A stretch of 64,000 nucleotides of DNA, from positions 22,971 through 86,970 of the forward strand of contig CAYXGE010000001.1 of the NCBI GenBank assembly GCA_964464435.1, in the 5' to 3' direction. The notes below the pieces were generated by a model that saw nothing but the letters and a program-made list of their open reading frames with translations, made no database searches and was not told the DNA's origin. The stretch comes from CAYXGE01 sp964464435. Lineage in GTDB: Bacteria; Pseudomonadota; Gammaproteobacteria; Burkholderiales; Methylophilaceae. The translations under genes and the position numbers were made by a program. How positions within the stretch are numbered: position 1 is the first letter of the stretch; the number at the start of each line of letters is the position of its first letter. Below are positions 21,261 to 31,231 of the stretch, piece by piece.

Positions 21261-22157
21261 TTACTGACTTGCCAAAAATTTTCTAGGGTCAAGTGGCGCA
21301 CCCGCTCTACGAACTTCAAAGTGCAAATGAGGCCCTGTTGATCGCCCAGTACTACCTACCAGCGCTACAACTTGACCTTTTTTTACCACTTCACCTACCT
21401 TCACCACAATCTTTGATGCATGCGCGTAGCGTGTTTCAAAGCCATCACCATGATCAATTTTGACAAGTTTACCATAAGCCGCCGTCTGTTCGGCAGTAGT
21501 GACTACTCCTCCAGCAGCTGCATAAATTGGCGTGCCCGTATTGGCAGGAAAATCCAAGCCTTCATGAAACGCACTATGTCCAGAGAACGGGTCTACTCTC
21601 CAGCCAAAACTAGAGGAATTATAAGCGCCATCTAGCGGGGTATAGTCTGGAATCATGCTTTTTTCCATACTTTTGTTAATGAGTTTCACTTCTAGCGCAC
21701 TTAGATATTCAGTTTTTTCATCCAAAGCACGGCTCAAAATATCAATTTGTTGCTGTAAGGTTTCTTGAGTAAACGGAGTAGCATTGACTTGCGGTCCGCC
21801 AGTATTAGGTGGTGGAAGTTGCGTATGGGATTTTTGATTAGTATTTTTTGCAGGGTTTTCTCCAGCCAAAGTAGAAAGGCGTTTGCTTTGTGCATCTAAC
21901 TGCATCATGCGAGCTTGAATTTCACCAAGTTGAATTGCCATAGCATCTAAATGTTTTTGCGGGAAATTTGCGCCTAAATTAAGCGGCGAACTCAATAGAC
22001 GCTTAACCCCCTGTTGTTGCCCCTCACCCTGTGGCACAATAAGTAGCATGGTTACCAACACAGAAACTAAAGCAACAGCCAGCAAAACCCCTACGATATG
22101 CCATACCGTAAGTGTTTTGGCCTTAGCCATGGTGTTAGATACTAGAATAATATTCAA
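21261..22157 (-). CDS. M23 family metallopeptidase (LytM-like)
   Basis: Membrane-anchored murein endopeptidase-like protein of 298 residues: one membrane helix (about 20-41), a linker with a short coiled segment, and an M23 domain (about 180-298) with the zinc motifs FHEGLDF (H-x3-D) and GPHLHFEVR (H-x-H), so it looks catalytically competent. The start is uncertain: TTG at 22157 has an AGG at a good distance and matches the N-terminus I recall for relatives; an ATG lies at 22130. It precedes secA on the same strand. Confidence 0.85.
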   Translation of the reverse strand: MNIILVSNTMAKAKTLTVWHIVGVLLAVALVSVLVTMLLIVPQGEGQQQGVKRLLSSPLNLGANFPQKHLDAMAIQLGEIQARMMQLDAQSKRLSTLAGENPAKNTNQKSHTQLPPPNTGGPQVNATPFTQETLQQQIDILSRALDEKTEYLSALEVKLINKSMEKSMIPDYTPLDGAYNSSSFGWRVDPFSGHSAFHEGLDFPANTGTPIYAAAGGVVTTAEQTAAYGKLVKIDHGDGFETRYAHASKIVVKVGEVVKKGQVVALVGSTGRSTGPHLHFEVRRAGAPLDPRKFLASQ

Positions 22158-22193
22158 ATCTACTAACCTAAAATTAATGGTTACTTTTTGACT

Positions 22194-22616
22194 ATGTTAA
22201 AGCTAAGCCAGTACTTTACAAACGATTGTGATTTAGCCCACTTAACAAATCATACTCAACACATTTTAATCGCGCAAAAAGCATGGCAAAGCATTGCTCC
22301 TGCTGAGCTGAGAACGCATACACAAGCAGGCGAAGTACGACACAAGCGGCTCACTATATACTGTGATAATGGAGCGGTAGCTACTAAAATCAAGATGCAA
22401 CTACCGACGTTGTTATCACAACTTCAAAAACAAGGGCTAGAAGTTACTGCAATTCGCGTTGTTGTGCAAGTCAAATCTTACAAGATTGCAGTAAAAAAAC
22501 CTCATAGAATCATTGATGAACAAGGTGCTGACGCCCTAAAAAAACTAGCTGAGTCAATGACAGGTTCTGCACTTGGCGCGTCACTTGAACGCTTAGCAAG
22601 CCGAACAAACAAGTAA
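22194..22616 (+). CDS. DUF721/DciA-like protein
   Basis: 140 residues from the ATG at 22194 (a TTG precedes it). The N-terminal half matches DUF721, the family of DciA, which helps load the replicative helicase DnaB in bacteria lacking DnaC. The pattern AQKAWQSIAPAELRTHTQAGEVRHKRLTIYCDNGAVATKI is typical, followed by a basic stretch near 100. In many Betaproteobacteria it sits divergently next to the M23-secA genes, as here. Confidence 0.75.
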   Translation: MLKLSQYFTNDCDLAHLTNHTQHILIAQKAWQSIAPAELRTHTQAGEVRHKRLTIYCDNGAVATKIKMQLPTLLSQLQKQGLEVTAIRVVVQVKSYKIAVKKPHRIIDEQGADALKKLAESMTGSALGASLERLASRTNK

Positions 22617-22957
22617 TCCAAAAGAATTTTAATGGTTTATTTTAAAAAATAGATGATTTTGATTTACAGCGCACCAATTGCATAAGAACTGGTGTAAGAT
22701 TCTTACAAGAAATTTTTTATTCACTGAACAATCTTATTGATGCACAGTTTGAAGATTAAATTGTTTCTGTTAGATGTTGTTTAAGTTTTAGATGTTCTGA
22801 TTTAAATGGTTTATGTTTTACATGAGTTCCTTAATAAGGGATGTAGAGTGAAGACGACCTAAAACAAGTGCTTTTAGAGCGCTATGTTTTCAGTATCTAA
22901 ATATTATCGTCGTCCATTCGCCATCCTATTTCAATCTTTTTTGTAAGGGAGAAGTAG
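22617..22957 (+). promoter_or_regulatory. Long AT-rich leader region of hppA
   Basis: This 341-base stretch has no convincing gene. It holds an odd palindrome TGTAAGA-T-TCTTACA (22693-22707) followed by AAGAAATTTTTTATT, which could be a weak terminator for the DciA-like gene or an operator; an imperfect stem CACCAATTG/GAACTGGTG (22673-22695); and a GACGAC (22853-22858) able to pair with GTCGTC (22909-22914) across 50 bases, just before the hppA ribosome site (AAGGGAG). I recognise no known riboswitch class. Confidence 0.45.
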
Positions 22958-24979
22958 ATGTCTGCTGGTTTGATGTTAGCAATCGCAAGCGGTTTTCTTG
23001 CCGTAATATATGGCGCAGTGATGAGTAAATGGATTTCGGGCTTACCCGCTGGTAATGCGCGAATGCAAGAAATTGCTGGCGCCATTCAACAAGGGGCGGC
23101 GGCTTATTTGTCTCGCCAATATAAAACCATTGCCATTGTAGGCGTGGTACTCGCTATTTTAATCGCCATCTTCTTAAGCAAAGAAACCGCGCTCGGGTTT
23201 GTAATTGGTGCTGTGCTTTCTGGCGCATGTGGCTTTATTGGCATGAATGTTTCAGTCAAAGCAAACGTCAGAACAGCCCAAGCAGCAACTAACGGCATAG
23301 GTCCAGCATTAGATGTTGCTTTTAAAGGCGGTGCAATTACTGGTATGTTAGTCGTGGGCTTAGGGTTACTCGGCGTAGCTGGTTTTTACTGGTTTTTAGG
23401 TGCAGAAAACGCCACAGACCTTAACCCACTCATTGGCCTAGCCTTTGGTTCTTCTCTTATTTCAATTTTTGCGCGTTTAGGCGGTGGTATTTTTACTAAA
23501 GGCGCTGACGTTGGTGCTGACTTAGTAGGCAAGGTAGAAGCGGGTATTCCAGAAGATGACCCACGCAACCCAGCAGTGATTGCCGATAACGTAGGCGACA
23601 ACGTAGGGGACTGCGCAGGCATGGCAGCTGACTTATTTGAAACTTATGCGGTGACACTGATTGCCACCATGGTATTAGGTGGCTTGATGGCGGCACATGG
23701 CGGCACAAATGCAGTCATTTATCCGCTAGCTTTAGGTGCGGTGTCAATTGTAGCTTCTATCATCGGTTGCTTCTTTGTTAAAGCATCTCCAGGCATGAAA
23801 AACGTGATGCCAGCGCTATATAAAGGCTTGGCTGTGGCTGGTTTACTGTCACTTGGCGCATTTTACTTTGTAACACAACAACTCTTCCCAGAAGGTCTAG
23901 GCGATATAAGTGCAAATGCATTATTTGGCACATGTGCTGTTGGCCTTGTATTAACTGCGGCATTGGTTTGGATTACCGAGTACTACACAGGTACTGACTA
24001 CGCACCAGTGAAACATGTTGCACAAGCCTCTACTACTGGGCATGCCACCAATATTATTGCGGGTATTGGTATCTCTATGAAATCTACCGCTTGGCCAGTA
24101 CTTTCAGTGTGTTTAGCCATTTGGGCTGCGTTTCACTTAGGCGGTTTATACGGCATTGCTGTAGCAGCGACATCCATGCTCAGCATGGCCGGTATTGTCG
24201 TAGCCCTGGATGCTTACGGCCCAATTACTGACAACGCTGGCGGTATTGCAGAAATGGCTGAGTTACCGAGTAGCGTGCGTGATGTCACTGACCCACTTGA
24301 CGCAGTTGGCAACACGACCAAAGCCGTTACCAAAGGTTATGCCATCGGCTCTGCAGGTTTGGCGGCACTCGTGCTTTTTGCCGATTACACCCACAAATTA
24401 TCTGGCGCAGGGATTGATGTAAAATTTGATCTGAGTGACCCAATGGTGATTATTGGTCTCTTTATTGGTGGTCTCATTCCATTCTTATTTGCGGCCATGG
24501 CTATGGAAGCGGTGGGCAGAGCGGCAGGTAGTGTGGTGGAGGAAGTACGCCGTCAATTTAGAGATATTAAGGGCATTATGGAAGGCACCGCTAAGCCAGA
24601 ATACGGTAAAGCGGTTGATATGCTCACCACTGCAGCTATTAAAGAAATGATGGTGCCATCACTGTTACCAGTTGCAGTGCCTATTGCGGTTGGCTTACTA
24701 CTTGGCCCAATTGCATTAGGTGGCTTGCTCATGGGCACAATTGTTACAGGTTTATTTGTAGCCATTTCAATGTGTACAGGTGGTGGTGCTTGGGATAACG
24801 CTAAAAAGTATATTGAAGATGGCAACCACGGCGGTAAAGGCTCAGATGCGCATAAAGCAGCAGTGACTGGTGATACCGTTGGCGACCCATACAAAGATAC
24901 GGCTGGCCCAGCGGTAAACCCCTTGATTAAAATTATTAATATTGTGGCATTGTTAATTGTGCCGTTATTACACGTTTAA
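22958..24979 (+). CDS. hppA: Proton-translocating pyrophosphatase, potassium-independent type
   Basis: Membrane H+-PPase of 673 residues with about 16 helices that couples pyrophosphate hydrolysis to proton pumping. The catalytic loop [21 protein letters not shown] starts at D184 and [18 protein letters not shown] follows. The cofactor position in [10 protein letters not shown] is Lys455, which marks the potassium-independent subfamily (Ala in potassium-dependent enzymes). In methylotrophs it can recover energy from biosynthetic pyrophosphate. It has its own long leader and a strong terminator. Confidence 0.96.
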   Translation: MSAGLMLAIASGFLAVIYGAVMSKWISGLPAGNARMQEIAGAIQQGAAAYLSRQYKTIAIVGVVLAILIAIFLSKETALGFVIGAVLSGACGFIGMNVSVKANVRTAQAATNGIGPALDVAFKGGAITGMLVVGLGLLGVAGFYWFLGAENATDLNPLIGLAFGSSLISIFARLGGGIFTKGADVGADLVGKVEAGIPEDDPRNPAVIADNVGDNVGDCAGMAADLFETYAVTLIATMVLGGLMAAHGGTNAVIYPLALGAVSIVASIIGCFFVKASPGMKNVMPALYKGLAVAGLLSLGAFYFVTQQLFPEGLGDISANALFGTCAVGLVLTAALVWITEYYTGTDYAPVKHVAQASTTGHATNIIAGIGISMKSTAWPVLSVCLAIWAAFHLGGLYGIAVAATSMLSMAGIVVALDAYGPITDNAGGIAEMAELPSSVRDVTDPLDAVGNTTKAVTKGYAIGSAGLAALVLFADYTHKLSGAGIDVKFDLSDPMVIIGLFIGGLIPFLFAAMAMEAVGRAAGSVVEEVRRQFRDIKGIMEGTAKPEYGKAVDMLTTAAIKEMMVPSLLPVAVPIAVGLLLGPIALGGLLMGTIVTGLFVAISMCTGGGAWDNAKKYIEDGNHGGKGSDAHKAAVTGDTVGDPYKDTAGPAVNPLIKIINIVALLIVPLLHV

Positions 24980-24995
24980 TTAACAACCAACTATC

Positions 24996-25022
24996 AAAAA
25001 GGCAGCCTAGGCTGCCTTTTTT
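24996..25022. terminator. Bidirectional terminator after hppA
   Basis: AAAAAGGCAGC CTAG GCTGCCTTTTTT: perfect stem with A-run left and T-run right, between the convergent ends of hppA and the UbiB-like kinase gene. Confidence 0.92.
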
Positions 25023-25066
25023 AATGTGGCTCAACGCCAATATTGACAAGCAATTTTAGGTATTAA

Positions 25067-26746
25067 CTAATCTCTACCTGAACGCCAAATTGAAATCATC
25101 AACACTAAGCCAATAATAAAGGCTAAGAAAAACCCCATAAATCCAAATGCAGGCAAGCCAAACATGGTAGGACCACCTTGCACTGTCATGACAATTGATG
25201 AACCGACGATGAGTGCTGCGGTAATCATGGCAATGGTTAAACGGTTAGTACTATGGTCAAGCTGATGACCAAAATGATCTAAACGTTTAAGGTCTAGGTT
25301 TAACTTAAGTTTTCCGCGTGCTGCTTCTCTTAGCACTTGTGACACATCGCCCGGTAATCCGCTTAACGCTTTAATGAGCTTGGTTGAGCTTCTATGCCCT
25401 TTTTTAAGCAAGTTTGCAGGCATGTAACGGTCAATAATAATTTTTTTAACGTAGGGTGCTAAATGTTTGACGATTTGAAAATCGGGGTCAAGCTGTCGGC
25501 CCAAACCTTCTAATGTAATGAGGGCTTTAAATAACATGGTGAGGTCTGGCGGCACTGCTAAACGATTTTCACGCATGATGGTGGTCAACTCATTGAGGAC
25601 TTGGCTAAAACGAATTTGTCGCATCGGCGCATTATCATAGTTACAAATAAACTCATCGACGTCTGCAAACAGTTTTTCTTCGTCAATTTCTACATCGCCT
25701 GCCCATGAAATCAAGGTGTCTCGCAAACTTGCAACATCACGCGAGACTAAAGCTGAAAGTAGATCGGCAATTTCATTTCTACGCTCAACCGTAATACGTC
25801 CCACCATGCCGCAATCAATAATGGCAAGGCGATTCTCTGGCAAATAAAAGATATTGCCTGGATGCGGGTCTGCATGAAAAAAACCATCCACTAACACCAT
25901 TTTAAGCACGGCATTTGCACCACGCTTTGCTAACTCTGGCAAATCTAAACCCGCTTCTTCAGCCGCCTGTAAATTGTTGCCCGGAATACCATTGATGTAA
26001 TCCATGACTAAAATTGATTCACTTGAGTATTCCCAATAAATCTTAGCAAACTGCACGGTATTATCTTGTTCAAAATTTTTACTAAAGCGCTCGGTATTTC
26101 TGCCTTCTAGCGCTAAATCCAACTCTCTCCTGAGAGATTTAGAAAACTGCCCTATAATTTTACCCAGCTGAAAACGCTTTACCTGCGGAAATTCGGACTC
26201 AAGCACACGCCCTAAGTGCGATAATAAGCGCAAGTCTGCCTCAATACTCACTTCAACATTGGGTCTTCTTACTTTTAGCACCACTGGCGTACCATCTTGC
26301 AGCTTGGCTAAATGCACTTGCGCAATAGAGGCCGCAGCAATCGGTTTGGTTTGAAACTCAGTAAATACGTCTTCGGGAGAACGTCCTAGTGCATTTTCCA
26401 TTTGAGGAAGAAGCGCCTCATAAGACACTGAGGGCACATGGTCTTGCAACTTAGCAAATTCGTTAATCCAAGAAGGCGGAAACACATCGGGACGCGTAGC
26501 AAGCAACTGCCCAAGCTTGATAAAGGTTGGTCCTAACTCTTGAATTGCTAACCGAATACGCACTTCAACTGGAAGCTCTTTAATATCATCGGGCATTTTG
26601 GTCGCAAGTCGCCTACCCGCCCAAGCAATCACACTACCCTTACCCAATCGCTGCGCCGCATCGCCCCAGCCATATTTCATGGCAATACCGGCAATTGTGC
26701 GTAATCTTTTGAAATCACGCATCACAGAAAATGTGGTTCTAATCAT
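25067..26746 (-). CDS. ABC1/UbiB-family atypical kinase
   Basis: 559 residues. Family motifs are in order: FIKLGQLLATRPDVFP (KxGQ, about 75), AAASIAQVH (A-rich loop, about 130), VLKVRRP, ELDLALEGRN, and FFHADPHPGN with the metal-binding DCG that replaces DFG. Two membrane helices lie at the C-terminus (about 503-522 and 532-552). UbiB proteins support ubiquinone synthesis or lipid handling; the sequence is AarF-like rather than a close match to E. coli UbiB, and no other ubi gene adjoins it. Confidence 0.85.
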   Translation of the reverse strand: MIRTTFSVMRDFKRLRTIAGIAMKYGWGDAAQRLGKGSVIAWAGRRLATKMPDDIKELPVEVRIRLAIQELGPTFIKLGQLLATRPDVFPPSWINEFAKLQDHVPSVSYEALLPQMENALGRSPEDVFTEFQTKPIAAASIAQVHLAKLQDGTPVVLKVRRPNVEVSIEADLRLLSHLGRVLESEFPQVKRFQLGKIIGQFSKSLRRELDLALEGRNTERFSKNFEQDNTVQFAKIYWEYSSESILVMDYINGIPGNNLQAAEEAGLDLPELAKRGANAVLKMVLVDGFFHADPHPGNIFYLPENRLAIIDCGMVGRITVERRNEIADLLSALVSRDVASLRDTLISWAGDVEIDEEKLFADVDEFICNYDNAPMRQIRFSQVLNELTTIMRENRLAVPPDLTMLFKALITLEGLGRQLDPDFQIVKHLAPYVKKIIIDRYMPANLLKKGHRSSTKLIKALSGLPGDVSQVLREAARGKLKLNLDLKRLDHFGHQLDHSTNRLTIAMITAALIVGSSIVMTVQGGPTMFGLPAFGFMGFFLAFIIGLVLMISIWRSGRD

Positions 26747-26908
26747 AGTGATCTATCATTTAGTTGAGTGTTAACCAATCATTAAACCAACAAGAATTTT
26801 ATATAGGATTGTTGTTTTTTCAACAATTTCATGAATTTATACCATATTTTACAATTAAATTATCATGTTTGTTTGCATTATTGTCATAAGCCATTTAGAA
26901 TTTTTGTC

Positions 26909-27439
26909 ATGAAAAAGTTAAGTGTTATGTTTCTAACAGCGCTCATTACATGCCAACAGCTCATGGCTGATGAGCTATCGTCTGTAGATATTGCGTCAAC
27001 TGAATCAAGTTTACAAGACAATATTGTGCAACAAGCGCAAAACTGGTCGCAAAAAGCCGAAGAAGTCATTATTAATGCACTTGGTTTAATTGGTATTGAA
27101 TACAAACAAGGTGGTAGCACACCCGAAACAGGTTTTGATTGCAGCGGGTTTGTATCATATGTGTTTAAACAAGCCGCCAATATTAGCTTGCCACATGGCG
27201 CTAGAGCCATGAGTCAACTTGGACAACAAGTAGCACCAAGCGAATTAAAACCGGGAGATTTAGTGTTTTTTAATACGCTAAAAAAAACGTTTTCACATGT
27301 TGGTATTTACCTTGGCAACAATAAATTTATTCATGCGCCGAGTGCAGGCAAAGTAGTGCGCGTTGAAAATATGGATTCGAGCTATTGGAATAGTCGCTTT
27401 AATGGCGCAGTGCGCGTCACCGCAGAAGATACGCAGTAA
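26909..27439 (+). CDS. Secreted NlpC/P60 peptidase
   Basis: 176 residues from the ATG at 26909 (MKKLSVMFLTALITC, signal peptide cleaved near residue 20); the frame extends upstream but without a better start. The NlpC/P60 domain (about 50-170) has the catalytic Cys78 in GFDCSGFVSYVF, His130 in FSHVGIYLG and a polar third residue at His142. Such enzymes cut D-glutamyl-diaminopimelate links in peptidoglycan. Stand-alone gene between the UbiB-like and SelW-like genes. Confidence 0.88.
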   Translation: MKKLSVMFLTALITCQQLMADELSSVDIASTESSLQDNIVQQAQNWSQKAEEVIINALGLIGIEYKQGGSTPETGFDCSGFVSYVFKQAANISLPHGARAMSQLGQQVAPSELKPGDLVFFNTLKKTFSHVGIYLGNNKFIHAPSAGKVVRVENMDSSYWNSRFNGAVRVTAEDTQ

Positions 27440-27447
27440 ACTCAGTT

Positions 27448-27753
27448 TCAACCTTCACCATCTTTGCGCTCGCTATGCCCTAAATCACGGTCTGGTGCAA
27501 TAATATCTCGAATTAACTGCTTCAACTCTTTTGACTCTGGAAACCTTGCTGCTTCTTTTCGAGAAAATATCAGATCGTCGTTTAGGCGCACTTCAAAAAT
27601 TCCGCCGGTGCCTGGCTTTAAAGTGACACTGTTTAACTCTTGCTCAAAGGTGGTCAAAAGCTCTTGTGCTAACCAAGCCGCTCTGAGTAACCATCTGCAT
27701 TGTGTGCAATATTCAATCTGCACATTAAAAGCTAGCATCATTGCATCACCCAT
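27448..27753 (-). CDS. SelT/SelW/SelH-family (Rdx) protein
   Basis: 101 residues with a thioredoxin-like redox motif C16-T-Q-C19 near the N-terminus, followed by GTGGIFEVRLNDDLIFSRKEAARFPESKELKQLIRD, the Rdx core. In eukaryotes the second or first Cys may be selenocysteine; here both are cysteine (TGT/TGC). Redox partner unknown. The short C-terminal tail is charged. Confidence 0.88.
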   Translation of the reverse strand: MGDAMMLAFNVQIEYCTQCRWLLRAAWLAQELLTTFEQELNSVTLKPGTGGIFEVRLNDDLIFSRKEAARFPESKELKQLIRDIIAPDRDLGHSERKDGEG

Positions 27754-27813
27754 TCACAGTAAAATAATAAATTAAACCATTTTAGTAGCAACCGTGTCTT
27801 AATGATGCATAGT

Positions 27814-27822
27814 TGCTATAAT
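27814..27822 (+). promoter_or_regulatory. Extended -10 promoter of the ctp gene
   Basis: TGCTATAAT is a perfect extended -10 element 28 bases upstream of the ctp start; no good -35 is visible, which fits this promoter class. Confidence 0.55.
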
Positions 27823-27850
27823 TGCATTACCTTTCAATGGAAAATATAAC

Positions 27851-29242
27851 ATGTTTAATCGTTTTAATAAGTTTGGTTACGTTGCCCTAGGTGCTATTTT
27901 TGGGATGTTGTTAAGCCTTAATATTTCAGTCTTTGCTGAAAAAATGGCAGCACCACAGCTACCTTTAGACGATTTGCGTGCTTTTGCTGAAATTTTTGGC
28001 AAAATTAAAAGTGATTATGTTGAACCTGTTGAAGACAAAAAACTGATTACTGAAGCCATTAATGGCATGCTTACAGGCTTAGACCCTCACTCTACTTATT
28101 TAGATGCTGACGGTTTTAAAGATTTACAAGCTGGCACGCAAGGCGAGTTTGGTGGCTTAGGTATTGAAGTGGGTATGGAAGATGGTTTAGTTAAAGTCGT
28201 TTCACCTATTGAAGACAGCCCTGCTCACCGCGCTGGCATCAGAACCAATGACCTGATATTTAAATTAGATGATGCCCAAGTTAAAGGCATGACCCTTAAC
28301 GATGCCGTTAAGAAAATGCGTGGCAAGCCAGATACCGATATCGTTCTCACTATTTTGCGTAAAGGCGAAGCTAATCCGCTAACCTTTAAGTTAACGCGTG
28401 CCGTTATTAAAAACAAAAGCGTTAAACCTAAACTTACGCAAACTGATTACGGTTATGTGCGTATTACCCAATTTCAAGAACATACGGGTGAAGATTTAGC
28501 CAATGCACTCAAAGCCTTGCATGATGAAAACAAAACGCCGCTTAAAGGCTTTGTTTTAGATTTACGCAATAACCCCGGTGGCTTACTAAATGCTGCCGTG
28601 GGTGTGAGTGCGGCATTTATTCCCAAAGATGAGCTAGTAGTTTACACAGAAGGCCGTGCAGAAGATGCAAAAATGCAGTTAACTGCTAATCCAGATAATT
28701 ATGTGCGCGGTGGAGCAAGCAAAGGAGATTACATCAACAAAGTGCCCGCTGAGTTTAAAAATATTCCGATGGTCGTATTGGTCAATGGTGGCTCAGCCTC
28801 TGCTTCAGAAATTGTCGCTGGCGCCTTACAAGACCATAAACGTGCGGTTGTCATGGGCACGCAAAGCTTTGGCAAAGGCTCTGTACAAACCATATTACCA
28901 ATGAATAATGGTAGTGCAATTAAACTTACCACGGCGCGTTACTTCACACCTAAAGGTCGCTCTATTCAGGCCAAAGGGATTGTGCCAGACATTATTGTGG
29001 ATGAAACTGCTAACGGTCCACTTGACCATAGCTTAAGCGTTAAAGAAGCAGATTTAAGTGGGCATTTGTCTAACCCTAAAGAAGCTGAAGCACCCAGCAA
29101 AAATGAAGGGGTCAAAGTACCGCAAAACGAAAGTAAATATGCCGAAAAATTTACCCCCATTGAGTTTGGCTCAAAAGATGACTACCAACTTAATCAAGCG
29201 CTTAACCTGCTAAAGGGTGTGCAAATTATGGGTCGTAAATAA
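27851..29242 (+). CDS. ctpA: C-terminal processing peptidase, S41A family
   Basis: 463 residues: signal/anchor segment (about 9-30), PDZ domain (about 100-180) and S41 protease domain. The Ser/Lys dyad is S317 in GGSASASEI and K342 in SFGKGSVQ, 25 residues apart as in Prc. Such periplasmic proteases trim or degrade envelope proteins by their C-terminal tails and often control murein hydrolases. Followed nine bases later by coq7. Confidence 0.93.
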   Translation: MFNRFNKFGYVALGAIFGMLLSLNISVFAEKMAAPQLPLDDLRAFAEIFGKIKSDYVEPVEDKKLITEAINGMLTGLDPHSTYLDADGFKDLQAGTQGEFGGLGIEVGMEDGLVKVVSPIEDSPAHRAGIRTNDLIFKLDDAQVKGMTLNDAVKKMRGKPDTDIVLTILRKGEANPLTFKLTRAVIKNKSVKPKLTQTDYGYVRITQFQEHTGEDLANALKALHDENKTPLKGFVLDLRNNPGGLLNAAVGVSAAFIPKDELVVYTEGRAEDAKMQLTANPDNYVRGGASKGDYINKVPAEFKNIPMVVLVNGGSASASEIVAGALQDHKRAVVMGTQSFGKGSVQTILPMNNGSAIKLTTARYFTPKGRSIQAKGIVPDIIVDETANGPLDHSLSVKEADLSGHLSNPKEAEAPSKNEGVKVPQNESKYAEKFTPIEFGSKDDYQLNQALNLLKGVQIMGRK

Positions 29243-29253
29243 TTGAGATTGTG

Positions 29254-29874
29254 ATGTTAGACAAACTCATTGTTGAATTCGATAGAGGGTTACGCACACT
29301 GTTAGCCTCTGCGCATAGTGGACGCAAGCACCCTGACGAAGCATTAGCAGATGCGCCTTTAAATGACGCAGAAAAGCAACATGTTATTGGCCTTATGCGC
29401 GTTAATCACTGCGGAGAAGTATGCGCACAAGCGCTTTATAGTGGGCAATCGTTAACTTCACGCAACCCCACAACAGTCAAAGCGCTTGAAAAAGCTGCTC
29501 AAGAAGAGGTTGAACACCTTGCATGGTGCGAAAAACGGATTAAAGAGCTAGGTGGGACAACAAGCGTATTGAACCCACTTTGGTACGGTGGCTCTTTTGC
29601 GCTTGGGGCCTTAGCTGGCCTTGTGGGTGACAAATGGAACCTCGGTTTTTTGGCTGAAACTGAAAAACAAGTAGGTAAACATTTGCATGAGCACTTATTA
29701 AATATTCCACAGCAAGATACCAAAACCCGCGCCATCTTAGAACAAATGCAACAAGATGAAGCGCAACATGCTGAGATGGCCGTGGCGTATGGTGCTGCTG
29801 AACTTCCAATACCAGTGAAAGTTGCCATGCAAATGAGTGCTAAACTCATGACCAACACTTCTTATCACTTTTGA
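29254..29874 (+). CDS. coq7: Coq7-type demethoxyubiquinone hydroxylase
   Basis: Di-iron monooxygenase that adds the last hydroxyl to the ubiquinone ring, the alternative to UbiF in many Betaproteobacteria. 206 residues from the ATG at 29254 (GTG just before). The ferritin-like ligands appear in MRVNHCGEVCAQALY, EEVEHLAWCE, HLHEHLL and QDEAQHAEMA. It works with the polyprenyl chain made by IspB at 7706. Confidence 0.93.
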   Translation: MLDKLIVEFDRGLRTLLASAHSGRKHPDEALADAPLNDAEKQHVIGLMRVNHCGEVCAQALYSGQSLTSRNPTTVKALEKAAQEEVEHLAWCEKRIKELGGTTSVLNPLWYGGSFALGALAGLVGDKWNLGFLAETEKQVGKHLHEHLLNIPQQDTKTRAILEQMQQDEAQHAEMAVAYGAAELPIPVKVAMQMSAKLMTNTSYHF

Positions 29875-29922
29875 TTCTTAATTTTTCTCTTTTAATATTT
29901 AATTCTTAACCTTAATTTAGCC

Positions 29923-30234
29923 ATGAAAACATTTAGCGAGGTGTTAGCTACACTTGAATCTAGCGATCATTTACAAGGTATTCAACTTTTGGATAGTAAC
30001 GGTGTTGAAGTTGCAAATATTGAAAATAAACCAGGCAGCCAAGGCTCCGTAAAGGTGTATCACCACTTGCTCGCTAAGTATGGCTACATTACACCCGAGG
30101 CAGCAAAAGCTGGCTTAGCCTTGTATTGTGAGCATACGCAAGATGCTGAACAGCATGCAGGCAAGCACCCCAATATTGACAGGCTATTTGCCTTGATTGC
30201 AAGCGGACAAACGCTCACTGGTAAAACTTACTAA
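29923..30234 (+). CDS. DUF2322 family protein
   Basis: 103-residue cytoplasmic protein with the family's conserved ENKPGSQGSVKVYHHLL and KHPNIDRLFALIASG blocks. Function unknown; common in Beta- and Gammaproteobacteria. Separate from coq7 by 48 bases and followed by a strong terminator. Confidence 0.8.
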   Translation: MKTFSEVLATLESSDHLQGIQLLDSNGVEVANIENKPGSQGSVKVYHHLLAKYGYITPEAAKAGLALYCEHTQDAEQHAGKHPNIDRLFALIASGQTLTGKTY

Positions 30235-30250
30235 TTAAGTTGAAATAAAC

Positions 30251-30278
30251 AAAAAGGCCAAGCAGTGCTTGGCCTTTA
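30251..30278. terminator. Bidirectional terminator between DUF2322 and osmC genes
   Basis: AAAGGCCAAGCA / TGCTTGGCCTTT, a perfect 12-bp stem with almost no loop, A-run on the left for the minus strand. Confidence 0.88.
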
Positions 30279-30299
30279 AACTTGAATTAGTAGTACTAC

Positions 30300-30722
30300 T
30301 TAAGCTTCAAACTCTCTGATTTCATAATCATGCGTCATCACAGCAGTTTTACCCAGCATTATGGAGGCAGAACAATATTTTTCAGCCGACAGTTTAACCG
30401 CTTTTTCTACTTGCACAGGGTTAAGCCCTTTACCCGTCACCACAAAATGCATGTGAATTTTGGTAAATACTTTGGGTATTTCATCTGCACGTTCAGCAGA
30501 TAACTCTACAAAACAATCCGTAATGGGTTGCCGTGCTTTTTTTAGAATGGTCACCACATCAAACGAGCTACAACCACCAGCGCCGATAAGTAACATTTCC
30601 ATGGGGCGCATACCGATATTGCGCCCACCAGCTTCAGGTGCACCATCCATAATCACCGCATGGCCTGTTTCAGACTCACCCATGAAACAGACATCTTCTA
30701 CCCACTTAATTCTTGCTTTCAT
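30300..30722 (-). CDS. OsmC/YhfA-family protein
   Basis: 140 residues of the OsmC fold. The two redox cysteines are C51 (GAGGCSSFDV) and C117 (AEKYCSASIM), as in peroxide-reducing OsmC/Ohr relatives; overall it is closest to the YhfA subgroup (MRPMEMLLIGAGGC). Its start overlaps the FKBP gene stop by one base, so it is cotranscribed with that peptidyl-prolyl isomerase. Confidence 0.88.
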   Translation of the reverse strand: MKARIKWVEDVCFMGESETGHAVIMDGAPEAGGRNIGMRPMEMLLIGAGGCSSFDVVTILKKARQPITDCFVELSAERADEIPKVFTKIHMHFVVTGKGLNPVQVEKAVKLSAEKYCSASIMLGKTAVMTHDYEIREFEA

Positions 30723-31207
30723 TATTTAATACCCAATAGTTCTACATCAAAAATTAAGGTCGCATTAGGTGGAATTACACCGCCTGCACCATATTCACCA
30801 TAGCCCATATGGGGTGGAATAATCAACGTGCGTTTGCCGCCTACCTTCATGCCAGCAAAGCCTTCATCCCAACCTTGAATCACTTGTCCACCACCCAAAA
30901 AGAACACAAAGGGTTCGCGTCTATCTAAAGAACTATCAAACTTTTTACCTTTACCATCTTCTTTGCTTGGGTCGTATAACCAGCCTGTGTAATGCACAGT
31001 AATGTTAAAGCCAGCTTCTGCTTCTCTACCTTCACCTAGCAATGTATCTTTTTTGACTAATTCTGTAATATTGGTACTCATCGTTGCTTTTTCCTTAGTG
31101 GTTGATTGCGTTGATGGGCTAGCTGCATCTGGATTAGCGTGACAACCTGTCATTACTGATCCTGCTAACAACACTGCGCTTAAAAATTTCAAAGTGATAT
31201 TTGGCAA
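30722..31207 (-). CDS. FKBP-type peptidyl-prolyl isomerase, lipoprotein
   Basis: 161 residues starting at a TTG (31207) preceded by a clear AGGAG, which supports that unusual start. A signal sequence ends in VMTGC (lipid-anchored Cys22), then a linker rich in Ser/Thr, then an FKBP domain (about 60-161) with [29 protein letters not shown] and [23 protein letters not shown]. Envelope folding helper. A downstream ATG (MSTNITEL) would give a cytoplasmic form, a possible second product. Confidence 0.88.
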   Translation of the reverse strand: MPNITLKFLSAVLLAGSVMTGCHANPDAASPSTQSTTKEKATMSTNITELVKKDTLLGEGREAEAGFNITVHYTGWLYDPSKEDGKGKKFDSSLDRREPFVFFLGGGQVIQGWDEGFAGMKVGGKRTLIIPPHMGYGEYGAGGVIPPNATLIFDVELLGIK

Positions 31208-31231
31208 AACGTACTCCTAATTTGTGATCGT

